Assembly (NCBI GenBank): GCA_016778305.1
Contig: JADHPT010000001.1
Coordinates: 221,676-285,675 of the forward strand
Length of the DNA: 64,000 bases
Direction of reading: 5' to 3'
Source: Candidatus Poseidonia sp.
GTDB taxonomy: Archaea; Thermoplasmatota; Poseidoniia; Poseidoniales; Poseidoniaceae
Part shown: piece after piece, positions 50,572 to 59,942 of the stretch
Layout of the letters: each line of letters starts with the position of its first letter
Numbering within the stretch: the stretch's first letter is position 1
Position numbers and translations under genes: made by a program
Notes under the pieces: model-generated
The model's database searches: none
What the model was told of the DNA's origin: nothing
Seen by the model: the letters and a program-made list of their open reading frames with translations, nothing else

Positions 50572-51774
50572 ATGGTGACCCGTGATACCGATGTTGAATC
50601 GGCGGGCGACTCGCTCAAGGGCCGCCACATCGTCCTCGGCGTCACCGGTGGAATTGCTGCTGTTGAAACCGTGAAACTGGCACGTGAACTGCGTCGCTAC
50701 GGAGCAGAGCTTACGGTCATCATGACGGCTTCTGCGCAACGAATCATCACTCCGCTCGCCGTACGTTGGGCATCTCAAGCCGAGGTGATTACCGACTGGG
50801 ACGGCGATTTATCTGCCCTCAATCAAGCCGATGCTGTCCTGGTAGCCCCTGCTACTCGAGACGTCATTGCCAGCCATCTTCACGGATTGCAGCACGGACC
50901 ACTGATGATGGCTCTTTCAGTTGCACGTTCCCGCAAGACACCCATCATGATGATTCCAAGCATGCATGAAGACCTCGCAAGTGACCCAGTCACACAGGAA
51001 TTGGTTGACGCTTTACGAGCGCAGGATGTAAGCGTTCATTGGGGCCCTCATGAGGAAGGGAAACGCAAAACACCGTCTGCTTCAATGATCGTTGCTCAGA
51101 TGTCAAACCTCATCAATGCAAGAAAACCGAATCGACGTCAGGTCGTCATCACTCTTGGTGCTACTCAATCCGCTATTGACGACATCCGTAACGTTCAGAA
51201 TACATCCTCTGGAAAGACCGGTTGGAATCTTGCAGACCATCTCTACCGCCACGGCCACAATGTCACCTGTGTTCAAGGCGTGACAAGTAGCCCAGCACCC
51301 GAATGGCTTCCACTGTGCATCAAAGCCCCCACTCCCGAATTGATGCTTGCGGAATGCAAAGCCTTGAGCAACGATGAAATTGATGCCTGGATTCATTCTG
51401 CAGCAGTGCTCGACTACGTGGTAGAATCACCCGCTGAAGGCAAGTTAGCAAGTCAACAAGGAACTCTGAACCTACCGTTGGTTGAAAGTCAAAAACACAT
51501 CATCGAGCTAAAGGATGCATGTAAAGATGCGGTCCGAATTGGATTCAAATTGGAATCTGGCGTTAAACAAACCGACCTGATATATCGAGCTGTAGCCCAA
51601 ATAGAGAAAGCAGGAATGACCGCTGTCATCGCCAACCGACTCGAAGATCTCGGTGTGGAGGGGAAGAACCGTGGTTATCTCGTTGACTCTCACGGTGCAC
51701 ACTTTGTGCTCAAAACATCCCTTGACCTCAACGATGCAATCCTCACCCTTGTTGAGCGAGGAATGGAGGGATAG
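50572..51774 (+). CDS. coaBC: Bifunctional CoaBC (phosphopantothenate-cysteine ligase/decarboxylase)
   Basis: CoaBC converts 4'-phosphopantothenate to 4'-phosphopantetheine in coenzyme A synthesis. The product is 400 residues from the ATG at 50572. The N-terminal flavoprotein (CoaC) half has VTGGIAAVETVKLARELRRYGAELTVIMT, the VAPATRDVIASHLHGL segment, and the substrate-recognition motif around IPSMHEDL. The C-terminal CoaB ligase half has VVITLGATQSAIDDIRNVQNTSSGKTG, HSAAVLDYVV, and a late VIANRLEDLG. This order (CoaC then CoaB) is standard. It ends directly before trmY, which likely shares its transcript. Confidence 0.93.
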   Translation: MVTRDTDVESAGDSLKGRHIVLGVTGGIAAVETVKLARELRRYGAELTVIMTASAQRIITPLAVRWASQAEVITDWDGDLSALNQADAVLVAPATRDVIASHLHGLQHGPLMMALSVARSRKTPIMMIPSMHEDLASDPVTQELVDALRAQDVSVHWGPHEEGKRKTPSASMIVAQMSNLINARKPNRRQVVITLGATQSAIDDIRNVQNTSSGKTGWNLADHLYRHGHNVTCVQGVTSSPAPEWLPLCIKAPTPELMLAECKALSNDEIDAWIHSAAVLDYVVESPAEGKLASQQGTLNLPLVESQKHIIELKDACKDAVRIGFKLESGVKQTDLIYRAVAQIEKAGMTAVIANRLEDLGVEGKNRGYLVDSHGAHFVLKTSLDLNDAILTLVERGMEG

Positions 51775-51776
51775 TC

Positions 51777-52403
51777 CTGCGCCGTTTTGCGATTGTAGGT
51801 CACCGCGCGATGTCAAAAGGGAACCTGCCACTTAACGACCTGGCCAGCGGAGCAGGTCGCGTGGACGTTCTCATCCGTGCTACCATGGCTGCCCTTCTGA
51901 CCAGTCATGGCCTTCGAAATGATGTCGTGGTCGTCTTGCATTTAATGGGAGGGCCCGGACCTCCTCGTCGAATCAAGTTCGATGGCTCAATCATCACCGG
52001 CATCCATGCTGAGGAGCGTTCTATAGCGGGAGTTATCAAAAAAATAATTGCGACACCTCTGCCCCCGATAGGACATTGGCAAGAAGTGAGTCGAGGATTA
52101 AGTCATAGCGGGGGGGCGCTGAATACCACACTCGATGAATGGAAGGGGACACCTCTCGTTGCTCTTGACGCACAAGCTCCGAGGCTTTGGCAGGAGGAGG
52201 CTCGCTTATCTGCAGCAACTTCAACGACGCTAGAATCAATTGATTTCGTTCTTAGTGACGACCAAGCACTCGACGTGAGCGAACTACCGGAAGCAAGACT
52301 TCGTTCCTTAGGAGATACGTGGTTGCAAGGACACTTGGCCATTGGCATCGTTCATTTCCTTCTCGATGAAGGAGTGCCCGTCAACCTTGATGAAGCCAAT
52401 TAG
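51777..52403 (+). CDS. trmY: tRNA (pseudouridine-54 N1)-methyltransferase TrmY, likely CTG start
   Basis: TrmY, a SPOUT methyltransferase, makes m1-pseudouridine at position 54 of archaeal tRNAs. From the first ATG (51810) the product is 197 residues, but that drops the conserved family N-terminus. In the same frame upstream the codons read LRRFAIVGHRA, matching the usual opening strand of TrmY. No ATG, GTG or TTG exists there; a CTG at 51777 sits 7 bases after GGAGG, an ideal ribosome-binding spacing, so I take it as the start (208 residues). Body: LPLNDLASGAGRVDVLIRATMAALL, SHGLRNDVVVVL, IHAEERS, and the knotted SAM-binding end near VLSDDQAL. The 3' end overlaps surE. Confidence 0.88.
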   Translation: MRRFAIVGHRAMSKGNLPLNDLASGAGRVDVLIRATMAALLTSHGLRNDVVVVLHLMGGPGPPRRIKFDGSIITGIHAEERSIAGVIKKIIATPLPPIGHWQEVSRGLSHSGGALNTTLDEWKGTPLVALDAQAPRLWQEEARLSAATSTTLESIDFVLSDDQALDVSELPEARLRSLGDTWLQGHLAIGIVHFLLDEGVPVNLDEAN

Positions 52404-53364
52404 GCCATCCGTCGGTTATTTGTTCAAGCCCGTGTGCGAGAAGGTCTTCATCAAGAGCAAAGGGGTGGCTTTGAGGCCAAACCGAAAGGCATGACAAACT
52501 GGCTTTGTCCTCTTCCACGGCATCGCAATCACCGAGCATGATGGGTGTGTGGTCAACGGAGGCTGCTCCAATGGTGAAGGTTGCCGTATCTTCTCCTTCT
52601 GCCGTATCAAAGCGCACAGCGTTTCTGTACCAACGCACCCCCAAACGAGTCGTTTCCCACTCACCATTCCATGTCGGTGGAATGTTGAGGTTCAACATCA
52701 AATCCCCGTTAGTGAAGGCTGATCGGAGAGCACCTTCTGCATCATCCAACCAACGTTCATCGTTCAAGGGTTGAGGCCAGGCCGAAAAATAACCGGTATC
52801 CATGCGTCCATGAGGGCGACCCATGTTCTGGGCAACCAGTGGCAAAATGGAACATGCCCGCTTAACAGCTTGGAGTGTGGCTCGAATTGAAGTTTCCATG
52901 CCATCAGGGTCAAAGGAGGTGAAGGAGGTAGCAATTGCTGGAACACCGTAGAGACCGGCTTCTCTCGCAGCACCCATCGTGCCGCTGTGGTAGGAGTCTT
53001 GGGATAGATTTGGCCCAAGATTCACGCCCGATACAACCAGCTGCGGGCGCACACCAGGAAGGAGATGTTCAAGCCCACCGTCGAGAGCGACGATCATTGT
53101 ATCACACGGCGTACCATCCAATTCAAACAAATGAACGGGACTCTTTTCGGGCTGAAGGCCCCATTGTTCAACGAGATCAGAACGTGAGCGCAAGGCCATA
53201 GGCGCCATCAAATTGATGCGCATCCCGGTTGCCGAGTGGTTCGAACTTGGAGCGATAATGGCCAAGGAATAACCTTCCTCGTGCAAGCCCTGAACCAATA
53301 GTCGAAAACCATCGGCTTCAATTCCGTCATCGTTGGTCAACAAGAGCCATCCGGTCTGGTTCAC
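52381..53364 (-). CDS. surE: 5'/3'-nucleotidase SurE
   Basis: SurE dephosphorylates nucleoside monophosphates and short polyphosphates. The product is 327 residues from a GTG at 53364, chosen because GAGGTG lies 6 bases upstream; a GTG at 53373 is possible. The active site reads LLTNDDGIEADG (the Asp pair), SSNHSATGM and VSGVNLGPNL. It is longer than the usual 250 residues, with about 70 extra C-terminal residues (TIGAASVDHTPIMLGDCDAVEED and on) of unknown role. Convergent overlap with trmY of 23 bases. The EamA gene ends 10 bases upstream of this start. Confidence 0.9.
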   Translation of the reverse strand: MNQTGWLLLTNDDGIEADGFRLLVQGLHEEGYSLAIIAPSSNHSATGMRINLMAPMALRSRSDLVEQWGLQPEKSPVHLFELDGTPCDTMIVALDGGLEHLLPGVRPQLVVSGVNLGPNLSQDSYHSGTMGAAREAGLYGVPAIATSFTSFDPDGMETSIRATLQAVKRACSILPLVAQNMGRPHGRMDTGYFSAWPQPLNDERWLDDAEGALRSAFTNGDLMLNLNIPPTWNGEWETTRLGVRWYRNAVRFDTAEGEDTATFTIGAASVDHTPIMLGDCDAVEEDKASLSCLSVWPQSHPFALDEDLLAHGLEQITDGWPNWLHQG

Positions 53365-53374
53365 TGGGAACACC

Positions 53375-54370
53375 TCAGTTCTGTGTCAGGGCCTCTCGGC
53401 TTTCATTGTTCGCTTGGTCAAGCGCTACACGTTCAGACGTATATACGACCAATAAGAGACCGGTCATCAAGATTCCACCACCAATCCACGTCCATGTTCC
53501 AGGAATCCCTGTATCGAAGAACACCCATCCGATTATTGAGCCAAGAACTGGTTCAAGTGTGACCGCAACAGAAACGATGAGTGGTGAAATATAGCGTAAG
53601 CAAGTATTCAATCCAGTATGCCCCAAGAGACCAGCAGCAAGAGCGAGGAGCAGGAACCAGATGAAAAATTCGCCATCTGTCCATCCCATGACTCCAAAGG
53701 TTGAAATTCCATCTTCGAGGATCATGGAAGCCGGCAGGAGAAGCAGTGCTCCAATGAGTGTCACTGGGAAGGCGTAAAGGAAAATTGGCATCCACGCCCG
53801 CAAGATGCGCCCCACTACAATGTAGCCTACAACAAATACTGCCCCACCAAAGGCAAGAGCATCACCAAATACCGTGACCGTCTGGTCGCCTTGGTTTGAA
53901 CCATGATCCATGAGCGTCAGCCCTGCACCTAGAAAACAAATCAGAGCACCAATGCTTTCGAAGCGATGAGGGGCACGAACACCTTTGATACGACTGGAAA
54001 GCAAGAGCATTCCCAACACAATGACCAGAGGATGGGCGGTGACAAAGAGAAGCGAATGGGTCAACGTCGTTTCGTCCAGACTCGCAACCCATGCGCCAAA
54101 ATGGGCTGCTAGTGCAAGACCGCTCGCACCCATGAGCAACCAAGCAGACCTCGACCAGTATTGGGCCTTGATCTGTTCATCTGTACTGCGCCACTGCCAC
54201 ATAGCGAGGGGGGCGAGGACGATGGAGGTGAGTTGCAAACGCCATGATGCTCTCAAAAGAGGCGGCACAGCATCGACGTGTTGGAAAAGTGCCCCTGCAC
54301 TTGAGACACCAATAACTGCTCCAACCAACAAGGCCCAAACCCATGCAGGTGTAGAAGGCTGAATCGTCAT
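53375..54370 (-). CDS. EamA/DMT-family transporter
   Basis: The product is 331 residues from the ATG at 54370. It has ten TM segments arranged as two EamA-type halves of five, as in drug/metabolite transporters that move amino acids, sugars or metabolites. Visible features are WALLVGAVIGVSSAGALFQ at the start, LRASWRLQLTSIVLAPLAM, and, in the second half, FLLLALAAGLLGHTGLNTCLRYISPLIVSVAVTLEPVLGSIIGW, where the LEPV motif is typical of the family. The substrate is not predictable. It lies between opt and surE on the same strand. Confidence 0.87.
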   Translation of the reverse strand: MTIQPSTPAWVWALLVGAVIGVSSAGALFQHVDAVPPLLRASWRLQLTSIVLAPLAMWQWRSTDEQIKAQYWSRSAWLLMGASGLALAAHFGAWVASLDETTLTHSLLFVTAHPLVIVLGMLLLSSRIKGVRAPHRFESIGALICFLGAGLTLMDHGSNQGDQTVTVFGDALAFGGAVFVVGYIVVGRILRAWMPIFLYAFPVTLIGALLLLPASMILEDGISTFGVMGWTDGEFFIWFLLLALAAGLLGHTGLNTCLRYISPLIVSVAVTLEPVLGSIIGWVFFDTGIPGTWTWIGGGILMTGLLLVVYTSERVALDQANNESREALTQN

Positions 54371-54380
54371 GGATGCACAC

Positions 54381-56765
54381 TCATGCCTCGTTGGTGGACG
54401 CTTCGCCACCAATGACGCCTGCTCGCTTGAAGAGGATGTAGATGAGAGCACCTACGACGACGTTGATGAGCACAAGACCGGCCATGCGAATTGCGTACCA
54501 TGCACCTGAATTCGGGAAGTCACTGACACCCATGACCGTCGCAGGCGTTCCGTCATCATTGTACCATAATGAATCAATAAAGGAAAGGATACTTGATTCG
54601 GTACCAAAGAAGGCCTCACCAGTGAGCAATCCTGCTGCGACCATGAAGGTTCCAAGCAAGATCAAAGCTCGTTGCTTTTCAGCCACCGTCGTTCCTTCAG
54701 TTTCCTTGAGAGCATCAATACGGGGTTGGAGTTTCTTGTCTTCCCATCGGTCACGGGCAACTCCACCGATGAGCATGGGGAGGGTGTGAGGGACGTCAAG
54801 ATACATACCCAATCCGAAGGAGGTACCCATGCCCGTAGCCCATTCGACAAACATCCCGAGGAGGAATCCGAGCGCAAGCAGTGTCAGATCACCTTGACCT
54901 TCTGCGAAAATGACGGAGAAGGTTGCGAAAGCATTGGCTTGTGGTGCAATCAATTGAATGCGGCCTTCAGCCAGTTGGATGGAAAGGAAGATAGCGACAC
55001 CTGCACCGATGATGGCGCCGGGCACAACACCCATGATATTCCCCTTGGAGATGTGGTAAGGGCGGTTTCCAATGTAGAGGCTGTTTTTGTAATCGCCAAT
55101 GACCGTTCCAGACATAGAGATGGCTGAACCAAAGACCGTAGTACCAACCAAGCCTAGCAATACCGCATCTTGAGTCGATAGTTGAAGAAGGTCCTGAGCA
55201 TTCAAGAAGACTCCCAGAAGCATGAGCAAGACGATAAAAGAGGTCCCAGAAACTGGTTCGATTCCTGTTTCACCCATGACACGAACGGCGATGGCACCGA
55301 GCATGAAGGTCGTGAGAATTAACACAAACGCGAAGACGAGGGCGGAAAGTGGCGAAAAACCACCGATGGAAAAGATGAGAATCATGGCAAAGAATGTGAC
55401 GCCCATAAAGATGGGAATATGCTTGAGTGGCCATTCATACCAGCCCTTTCCTTCCATGTATTCTTGGCTTCCGTCACCCTTGAAGGCTGAGCCAATGTCA
55501 GAGAAGATATTTGCGAAGGTGCGCCACATCTTGGCGAGACCAAACATACCACCACCCACGATCGCACCGATGGCAATCGTTCGAACCGTTTTCGCAAAGG
55601 CAATCATCTGAAGGGATGCGGATCCTCCGCTTGCATAGTCCTGGATAGGGATGTTTGCCTGCTGTGTTGCGTCGTAAATGGGCATGTTCAGGTACACCGC
55701 AAGCGGGACTAAGAAGAACCAACCCACGATGGTTCCGAGGTTGACGAGGAAGGCAACACGGGTTTTCATAAACCAACCAATGGCGAACATCGAAGGCGTA
55801 AGTGCCACGCCAATGTAGGTGTAGGCAAAGGGGTTCCAAGCAGTCTCTTCGGACCAATGTGTTTGCTTGAGCGAGATACCATCTACCGTTCCAGACGGTT
55901 GGTGAATTTTACCATGTGAGTAAAAACTAGCAAGACCTATGTCGCCGTAGTGTAGAGACTCTGCGATGTAATCCAGTAGGGCTATCTTCCGATCGTTCAG
56001 CCAGATCAGAGGATATTCGACAAGAAAAAGACCGACCATCGTTAGCACGGTCCAAACCCCGATGGTTTTGAGCGAGTCTCGTGCGTGCTCCACCGCACCC
56101 GTACTCACGTCCGAAGAAATATCGAGCATTTTGAGCGTTGCTTCAAAACCAGGGAGAGGCAGAGGATCTTCAACCAACCAAACTCTTCGGAAGATGATGA
56201 AGTACATCACACCGAGGAAACCAGCAAACATCGATGCTACAATTCCGATAAATGCCAGCGTGAAGGCTTCTCCGTCCTCTAAGGTCACGAGAGGGCCGTC
56301 AGCTAAGGCATAACTCGGTTGACTCGCAAGTAGAAAAATAGCCGGGAAGGTAAAGATGAAGCCCGTTGATGCATGTGTTGCCCCGGTGGTAGCAGAGGTT
56401 GCAATGTTCACTTCGGACGGGGACCATTTGAGAGCCATTCCGAGCAGGTAAGCAATGTACCAGGCAGCGGAGATTGCCAAACCTAGTTTGAGGCCAATAT
56501 AGGCAGTCACACCAGAGAATATGGCACCAATCCCGATACCGATCAAGACCTTGGGAGTGTTCCAATGTGATACCTCAAAGGATTCACGGATATTCTTCTC
56601 TTCGAGATATTGTTCAAGAACACCCGTGTTGAGATTGTTGTACATCTCGTCATCAAGCCACGTCAGCGTACCCGCTTCAATGGCTTTGAGTCCCTCGGGA
56701 GTGACGGGCTGCCTGTACGCTGATTTGGTTACTGTTTTTTCTGCAGTACCTTCAGTTTTAGCCAT
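54381..56765 (-). CDS. OPT-family oligopeptide/siderophore-type transporter
   Basis: The product is 794 residues from the ATG at 56765, preceded by GGTGA with good spacing. It has about 14-16 TM segments. Family features include GIGIGAIFSGVTAYIGLKLGLAISAAW at the first TM region, WSPSEVNIATSATTGATHASTGFIFTFPAIFLL, the GTSFIVLLMLLGVFLNAQD region, and the late FAEGQGDLTLLALGFLLGMFVEWATGMGTSFGLGMYLDVPHTLPMLIGG, where the NxxD/GxGxxLG-type pattern of OPT members appears. These transporters import peptides or metal chelates, which fits a peptide-eating heterotroph. Substrate unknown. It is upstream of the EamA gene by 10 bases. Confidence 0.9.
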   Translation of the reverse strand: MAKTEGTAEKTVTKSAYRQPVTPEGLKAIEAGTLTWLDDEMYNNLNTGVLEQYLEEKNIRESFEVSHWNTPKVLIGIGIGAIFSGVTAYIGLKLGLAISAAWYIAYLLGMALKWSPSEVNIATSATTGATHASTGFIFTFPAIFLLASQPSYALADGPLVTLEDGEAFTLAFIGIVASMFAGFLGVMYFIIFRRVWLVEDPLPLPGFEATLKMLDISSDVSTGAVEHARDSLKTIGVWTVLTMVGLFLVEYPLIWLNDRKIALLDYIAESLHYGDIGLASFYSHGKIHQPSGTVDGISLKQTHWSEETAWNPFAYTYIGVALTPSMFAIGWFMKTRVAFLVNLGTIVGWFFLVPLAVYLNMPIYDATQQANIPIQDYASGGSASLQMIAFAKTVRTIAIGAIVGGGMFGLAKMWRTFANIFSDIGSAFKGDGSQEYMEGKGWYEWPLKHIPIFMGVTFFAMILIFSIGGFSPLSALVFAFVLILTTFMLGAIAVRVMGETGIEPVSGTSFIVLLMLLGVFLNAQDLLQLSTQDAVLLGLVGTTVFGSAISMSGTVIGDYKNSLYIGNRPYHISKGNIMGVVPGAIIGAGVAIFLSIQLAEGRIQLIAPQANAFATFSVIFAEGQGDLTLLALGFLLGMFVEWATGMGTSFGLGMYLDVPHTLPMLIGGVARDRWEDKKLQPRIDALKETEGTTVAEKQRALILLGTFMVAAGLLTGEAFFGTESSILSFIDSLWYNDDGTPATVMGVSDFPNSGAWYAIRMAGLVLINVVVGALIYILFKRAGVIGGEASTNEA

Positions 56766-56835
56766 GCAATTCACCAACGAACGCCGTAGCGCTTATGCTC
56801 CACGACGCAGAGGCACTTCATCACGGTTGCGATGG

Positions 56836-58644
56836 TTAAGCAGTGGACTCAGTGCGTTGTCGGTTCCGTTCATCTTCTGCTCGAGCAACGGCAATACCGT
56901 CCTCAACATCGACACGACGCAGGATAATAGCGCCTGCAACGATGAGAAGTGAGATAGCGAAAATTCCTACGCGTGAATCGAACATCACCGTCATGACGGA
57001 GTAGATCAGCGGGCCGAGCAAAGCAGCAACTTTGCCGAAGAAGCCGAAGAATCCGAAGAATTCTGCAGACCGTGTTTCAGGTACCATCTGCCCAAACATG
57101 GAGCGGGCCAATCCCTGAGACCCACCGAGAAGAGCACCACCAAAGACGCCGAGGAGGAGGAATTGGAAGAACACCGATATACCGAGCGGACCCCAAACAA
57201 GGGAGCGGGCGGTTGCGGGGATAAAGTCCAATTTCCCATCACCAAGACTGGTTGGGTGCGCAACACCTAGTCCGGTGGTGTTAGCGAAATCACCACCTTC
57301 GATACTGTAGGAAAAGCGAGAATCTTCCATTGTTGCTTCAAGGGCTGCCAAATTTTCAGCATCAAGACTCACAGGTTTCAGCGTTGCAGAACCATTTGAT
57401 TCGTAAGCCCATTCGACAGCATATCCGCCATTATAGTCAAGGTTCTGAGTTACGGGGAGAATAGCCTCGTGTTCAAGCGCCCATTGTTGTTCGTCATCAT
57501 CAGGCAGAGCAGCGATATTGTTGACGCCTTCACGTGCAGTTGCAATGTAGGTATTTTCGTCAGCATCCCATGTATATTGGATATCGTATTCGTCATGGTT
57601 TTCCAATTCAAGAGGGGCGAATGAAAGAGCGCCTACGATCACAAAGCACCAGCAGACCAATGAAAACTGGAGGGCTTTCTTCGTGCCCCATTTTTCTGCG
57701 AGTTTAGTAAAACCAATGGCGGCAGGTGCTGCGACGAATTGAATGATAAGGATGGTAGCGATTAGCCCTGCAGTAGTCAATCCAAGTACGACAATTCCAA
57801 AGACACCGGAAAGAGCCGTTACCGAATTGATTCCATCGATAAAGCAAAAGTAAGCGATCATGTAAATGAAGAGCGTTCGAAATTCCTTGATTCCCATCAG
57901 TGTTTTCTTGACTTCTCCCAAGGCCATCTTGGTTGAAGCAAACAATCCCATCGGCTCCATTTCGTTTTCAATATGTGGTTCGGGCACCATCTTGAAGGTC
58001 ATTTGAGCGAAACCAAGCCACCAGATACCTGAGCTAGCCATAGCGAAAGGAATGACCCAGGACTGAACAGAACCACTCTCGTCGACGATGAAGGTCACCA
58101 TGAGAAGGTGGACCAGAAGCAGAAGACCCCCTCCGAGGTACCCTGCAGCGAAGGCTTTGTTGGAGATGCCATCCATTTCAGATTCATCGCCCATGTGGGG
58201 GAGCAGAGCATTGTAAAACACACCTGCGCCATTCAACCCAACGTTCGCAACCATGAACATGATCATGGCCCATATCCAACCTATGGACACGCCCAAGTAA
58301 GGAGAGAGAGCGAGGAGGATACAAGATACTGAACCTAAAATCGTGAGGACCCGTAGCCACCACATCTTGATCATTCTTCGATCTGCAATGACCCCGAGCG
58401 ATGGTGCGCAAATGGCAACAAAAAGCGCTCCGATCATCACGGCGGCTGAAAACATAGCGTCAGCGGTCCACTCTGAACCAAGAAGTTTCATCGAAATACC
58501 ATTGGCTTCTGCAAAGAGATAAGCGAACCAAGCAGGGAATATAGCTGTTGTAACCGACGTTTCGAAAGCACTTTTTCCCCAATCATAGGCACAATAGCCT
58601 CTAACACGTTCTTTGTTATCTTTCAAAGCAGCAGTCACTTCCAT
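56836..58644 (-). CDS. MFS transporter, UMF1-type, with large extracytoplasmic insert
   Basis: The product is 602 residues. The N-terminus reads VRGYCAYDWGKSAFETSVTTAIFPAWFA, typical of UMF1 (vacuole-effluxer-like) MFS proteins, and twelve TM segments can be traced. Between the eighth or ninth TM (ending near SFAPLE, residue 345) and the next (WGPLGISVFFQFLLLG, residue 485) lies a hydrophilic insert of about 135 residues rich in Asp, Glu, Tyr and Trp, with an Asn-Thr-Thr and Asn-Gly-Ser that could be glycosylated. It is predicted to be extracytoplasmic. Most UMF1 proteins lack such a domain. The C-terminal end (RRVDVEDGIAVARAED) is charged. No ribosome-binding site is seen for the ATG at 58644. 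Confidence 0.87.
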   Translation of the reverse strand: MEVTAALKDNKERVRGYCAYDWGKSAFETSVTTAIFPAWFAYLFAEANGISMKLLGSEWTADAMFSAAVMIGALFVAICAPSLGVIADRRMIKMWWLRVLTILGSVSCILLALSPYLGVSIGWIWAMIMFMVANVGLNGAGVFYNALLPHMGDESEMDGISNKAFAAGYLGGGLLLLVHLLMVTFIVDESGSVQSWVIPFAMASSGIWWLGFAQMTFKMVPEPHIENEMEPMGLFASTKMALGEVKKTLMGIKEFRTLFIYMIAYFCFIDGINSVTALSGVFGIVVLGLTTAGLIATILIIQFVAAPAAIGFTKLAEKWGTKKALQFSLVCWCFVIVGALSFAPLELENHDEYDIQYTWDADENTYIATAREGVNNIAALPDDDEQQWALEHEAILPVTQNLDYNGGYAVEWAYESNGSATLKPVSLDAENLAALEATMEDSRFSYSIEGGDFANTTGLGVAHPTSLGDGKLDFIPATARSLVWGPLGISVFFQFLLLGVFGGALLGGSQGLARSMFGQMVPETRSAEFFGFFGFFGKVAALLGPLIYSVMTVMFDSRVGIFAISLLIVAGAIILRRVDVEDGIAVARAEDERNRQRTESTA

Positions 58645-58730
58645 GGATTGTGCAAAACAAGAATCACTTATGAACTAATAGCCGACAAAGCAATTCAAAA
58701 CACCGTTTCACAACGGCTGGATTACAGCCA

Positions 58731-59126
58731 TCAATGGTCTCGGATAATGATGAAACGACCAAGGGCTTCTTGCCACATAATCTTGCCACCGGATACGATG
58801 TTCATCCCCTCATCAGCATCTGGAAGCGGGAGAATCATCATGGAATAATCTCGGTCATTCATGGCGTGAACTTCAGCGCCATCGATGTGAGTGACCGTTG
58901 CCGTTCCTTTCTCAATCATTGGAACGTTAATTGAATCGGTAACCGTACCAACGTGTGAAATCTTCTTCTTGGTGAAAATGCTCTCGAGTGAAAGACGAGC
59001 CTTTGCTGAACCGTGCTTACCTGGCTTTGATTTTGAGATGCTCAAAATCTTGTAGGCTTCATCGTCTACGACGCAAAATCTTCCAACTTTCAAGGTGCGA
59101 ATTTCAACTCTGTCGGTGCCCGGCAT
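58731..59126 (-). CDS. eif5A: Translation factor aIF5A
   Basis: aIF5A relieves ribosome stalling and carries hypusine. The product is 131 residues, and the hypusination loop SKSKPGKHGSAK is intact with its Lys in GKHG. KVGRFCVVDDEAYKIL precedes it and the S1/OB domain (IEKGTATVTHIDGAEVHAMNDRDY) follows. The ATG at 59126 is preceded by GAGGGAACC. Deoxyhypusine synthase is not in the window. It lies 65 bases downstream of the SDR gene and transcribes the same way. Confidence 0.97.
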   Translation of the reverse strand: MPGTDRVEIRTLKVGRFCVVDDEAYKILSISKSKPGKHGSAKARLSLESIFTKKKISHVGTVTDSINVPMIEKGTATVTHIDGAEVHAMNDRDYSMMILPLPDADEGMNIVSGGKIMWQEALGRFIIIRDH

Positions 59127-59191
59127 GAGGTTCCCTCATCCATCTGTCAAGGTTTGGGCTTATGACTATTGGGGCGGAGAGCGTTGGAAAG

Positions 59192-59938
59192 TCACAAATC
59201 GCGCACGTCAAAACGCAATCCTGATTGTTCCATGGAATGCTCAGTGAGGAGAGGTAGCAATTGTTCAGCGACATCAGCAGGGTTGGTCAAATCACCATTG
59301 GCATGGTAGCCGACAAACGTTGACTTTAGCGGAAAATCGTCTTCCACTGCCGAGCGTATGTCCGATTGCATACCGGTATCAACGATTCCCGGAGCGACTG
59401 CAATGGCGCTGATGTTGTCATCTGCTCCTTCGTGAGCAAGACACCGAGCCCACATATCGAGTCCGGCTTTGGCGGTGCAATATGCTGACCATGAACCAAG
59501 GGGACGCAAGGATGCACCACTCGAGATGGTCGATACACGAACACGATGCTCGCCTTCAATGAGGGGTGCAAGTCCGGCAGTCAATTGCTGAACGCCAATG
59601 AGATTGACTTGGATTGAACGAGCCCAATCATCTCCCGTCGCACGCAGCATCGGTTTGATGGGAGAAATGGTCCCTGCATTGTGAATCAACCCGTCGAGAC
59701 GGTCAACGTTCTCGAGTAAGTGACGTACAGCATCAGCAACGCTGGTTGGATCAGCCAAATCACAAGGGGTTTGAAACGATGCGGAGGAATGCGATTGCAC
59801 CTCATTGGTTGCCGAGTTCAAGTTCTCGCTTGGGCGAGCCAGGAGGATCACACGGCATCCCTTCTTTGCAAGTTGGAGAGCGAGTGCTTGGCCAATGCCA
59901 CGAGATGCTCCGGTCACGAGATAGGTTTGAGATTCCAT
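59192..59938 (-). CDS. Short-chain dehydrogenase/reductase
   Basis: The product is 248 residues from the ATG at 59938 (MESQTYLVTG); the upstream frame overlaps the HBD gene and lacks family character. Motifs are TGASRGIG (residues 9-16) for NAD(P) binding, IHNAG, and the catalytic Ser-Tyr-Lys set in SSGASLRPLGSWSAYCTAK. The Arg-rich RPSE after the second strand suggests NADP preference. It follows the 3-hydroxybutyryl-CoA dehydrogenase by 4 bases, so they form an operon and may act on the same acyl or keto chemistry. Confidence 0.93.
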   Translation of the reverse strand: MESQTYLVTGASRGIGQALALQLAKKGCRVILLARPSENLNSATNEVQSHSSASFQTPCDLADPTSVADAVRHLLENVDRLDGLIHNAGTISPIKPMLRATGDDWARSIQVNLIGVQQLTAGLAPLIEGEHRVRVSTISSGASLRPLGSWSAYCTAKAGLDMWARCLAHEGADDNISAIAVAPGIVDTGMQSDIRSAVEDDFPLKSTFVGYHANGDLTNPADVAEQLLPLLTEHSMEQSGLRFDVRDL

Positions 59939-59942
59939 GTAT

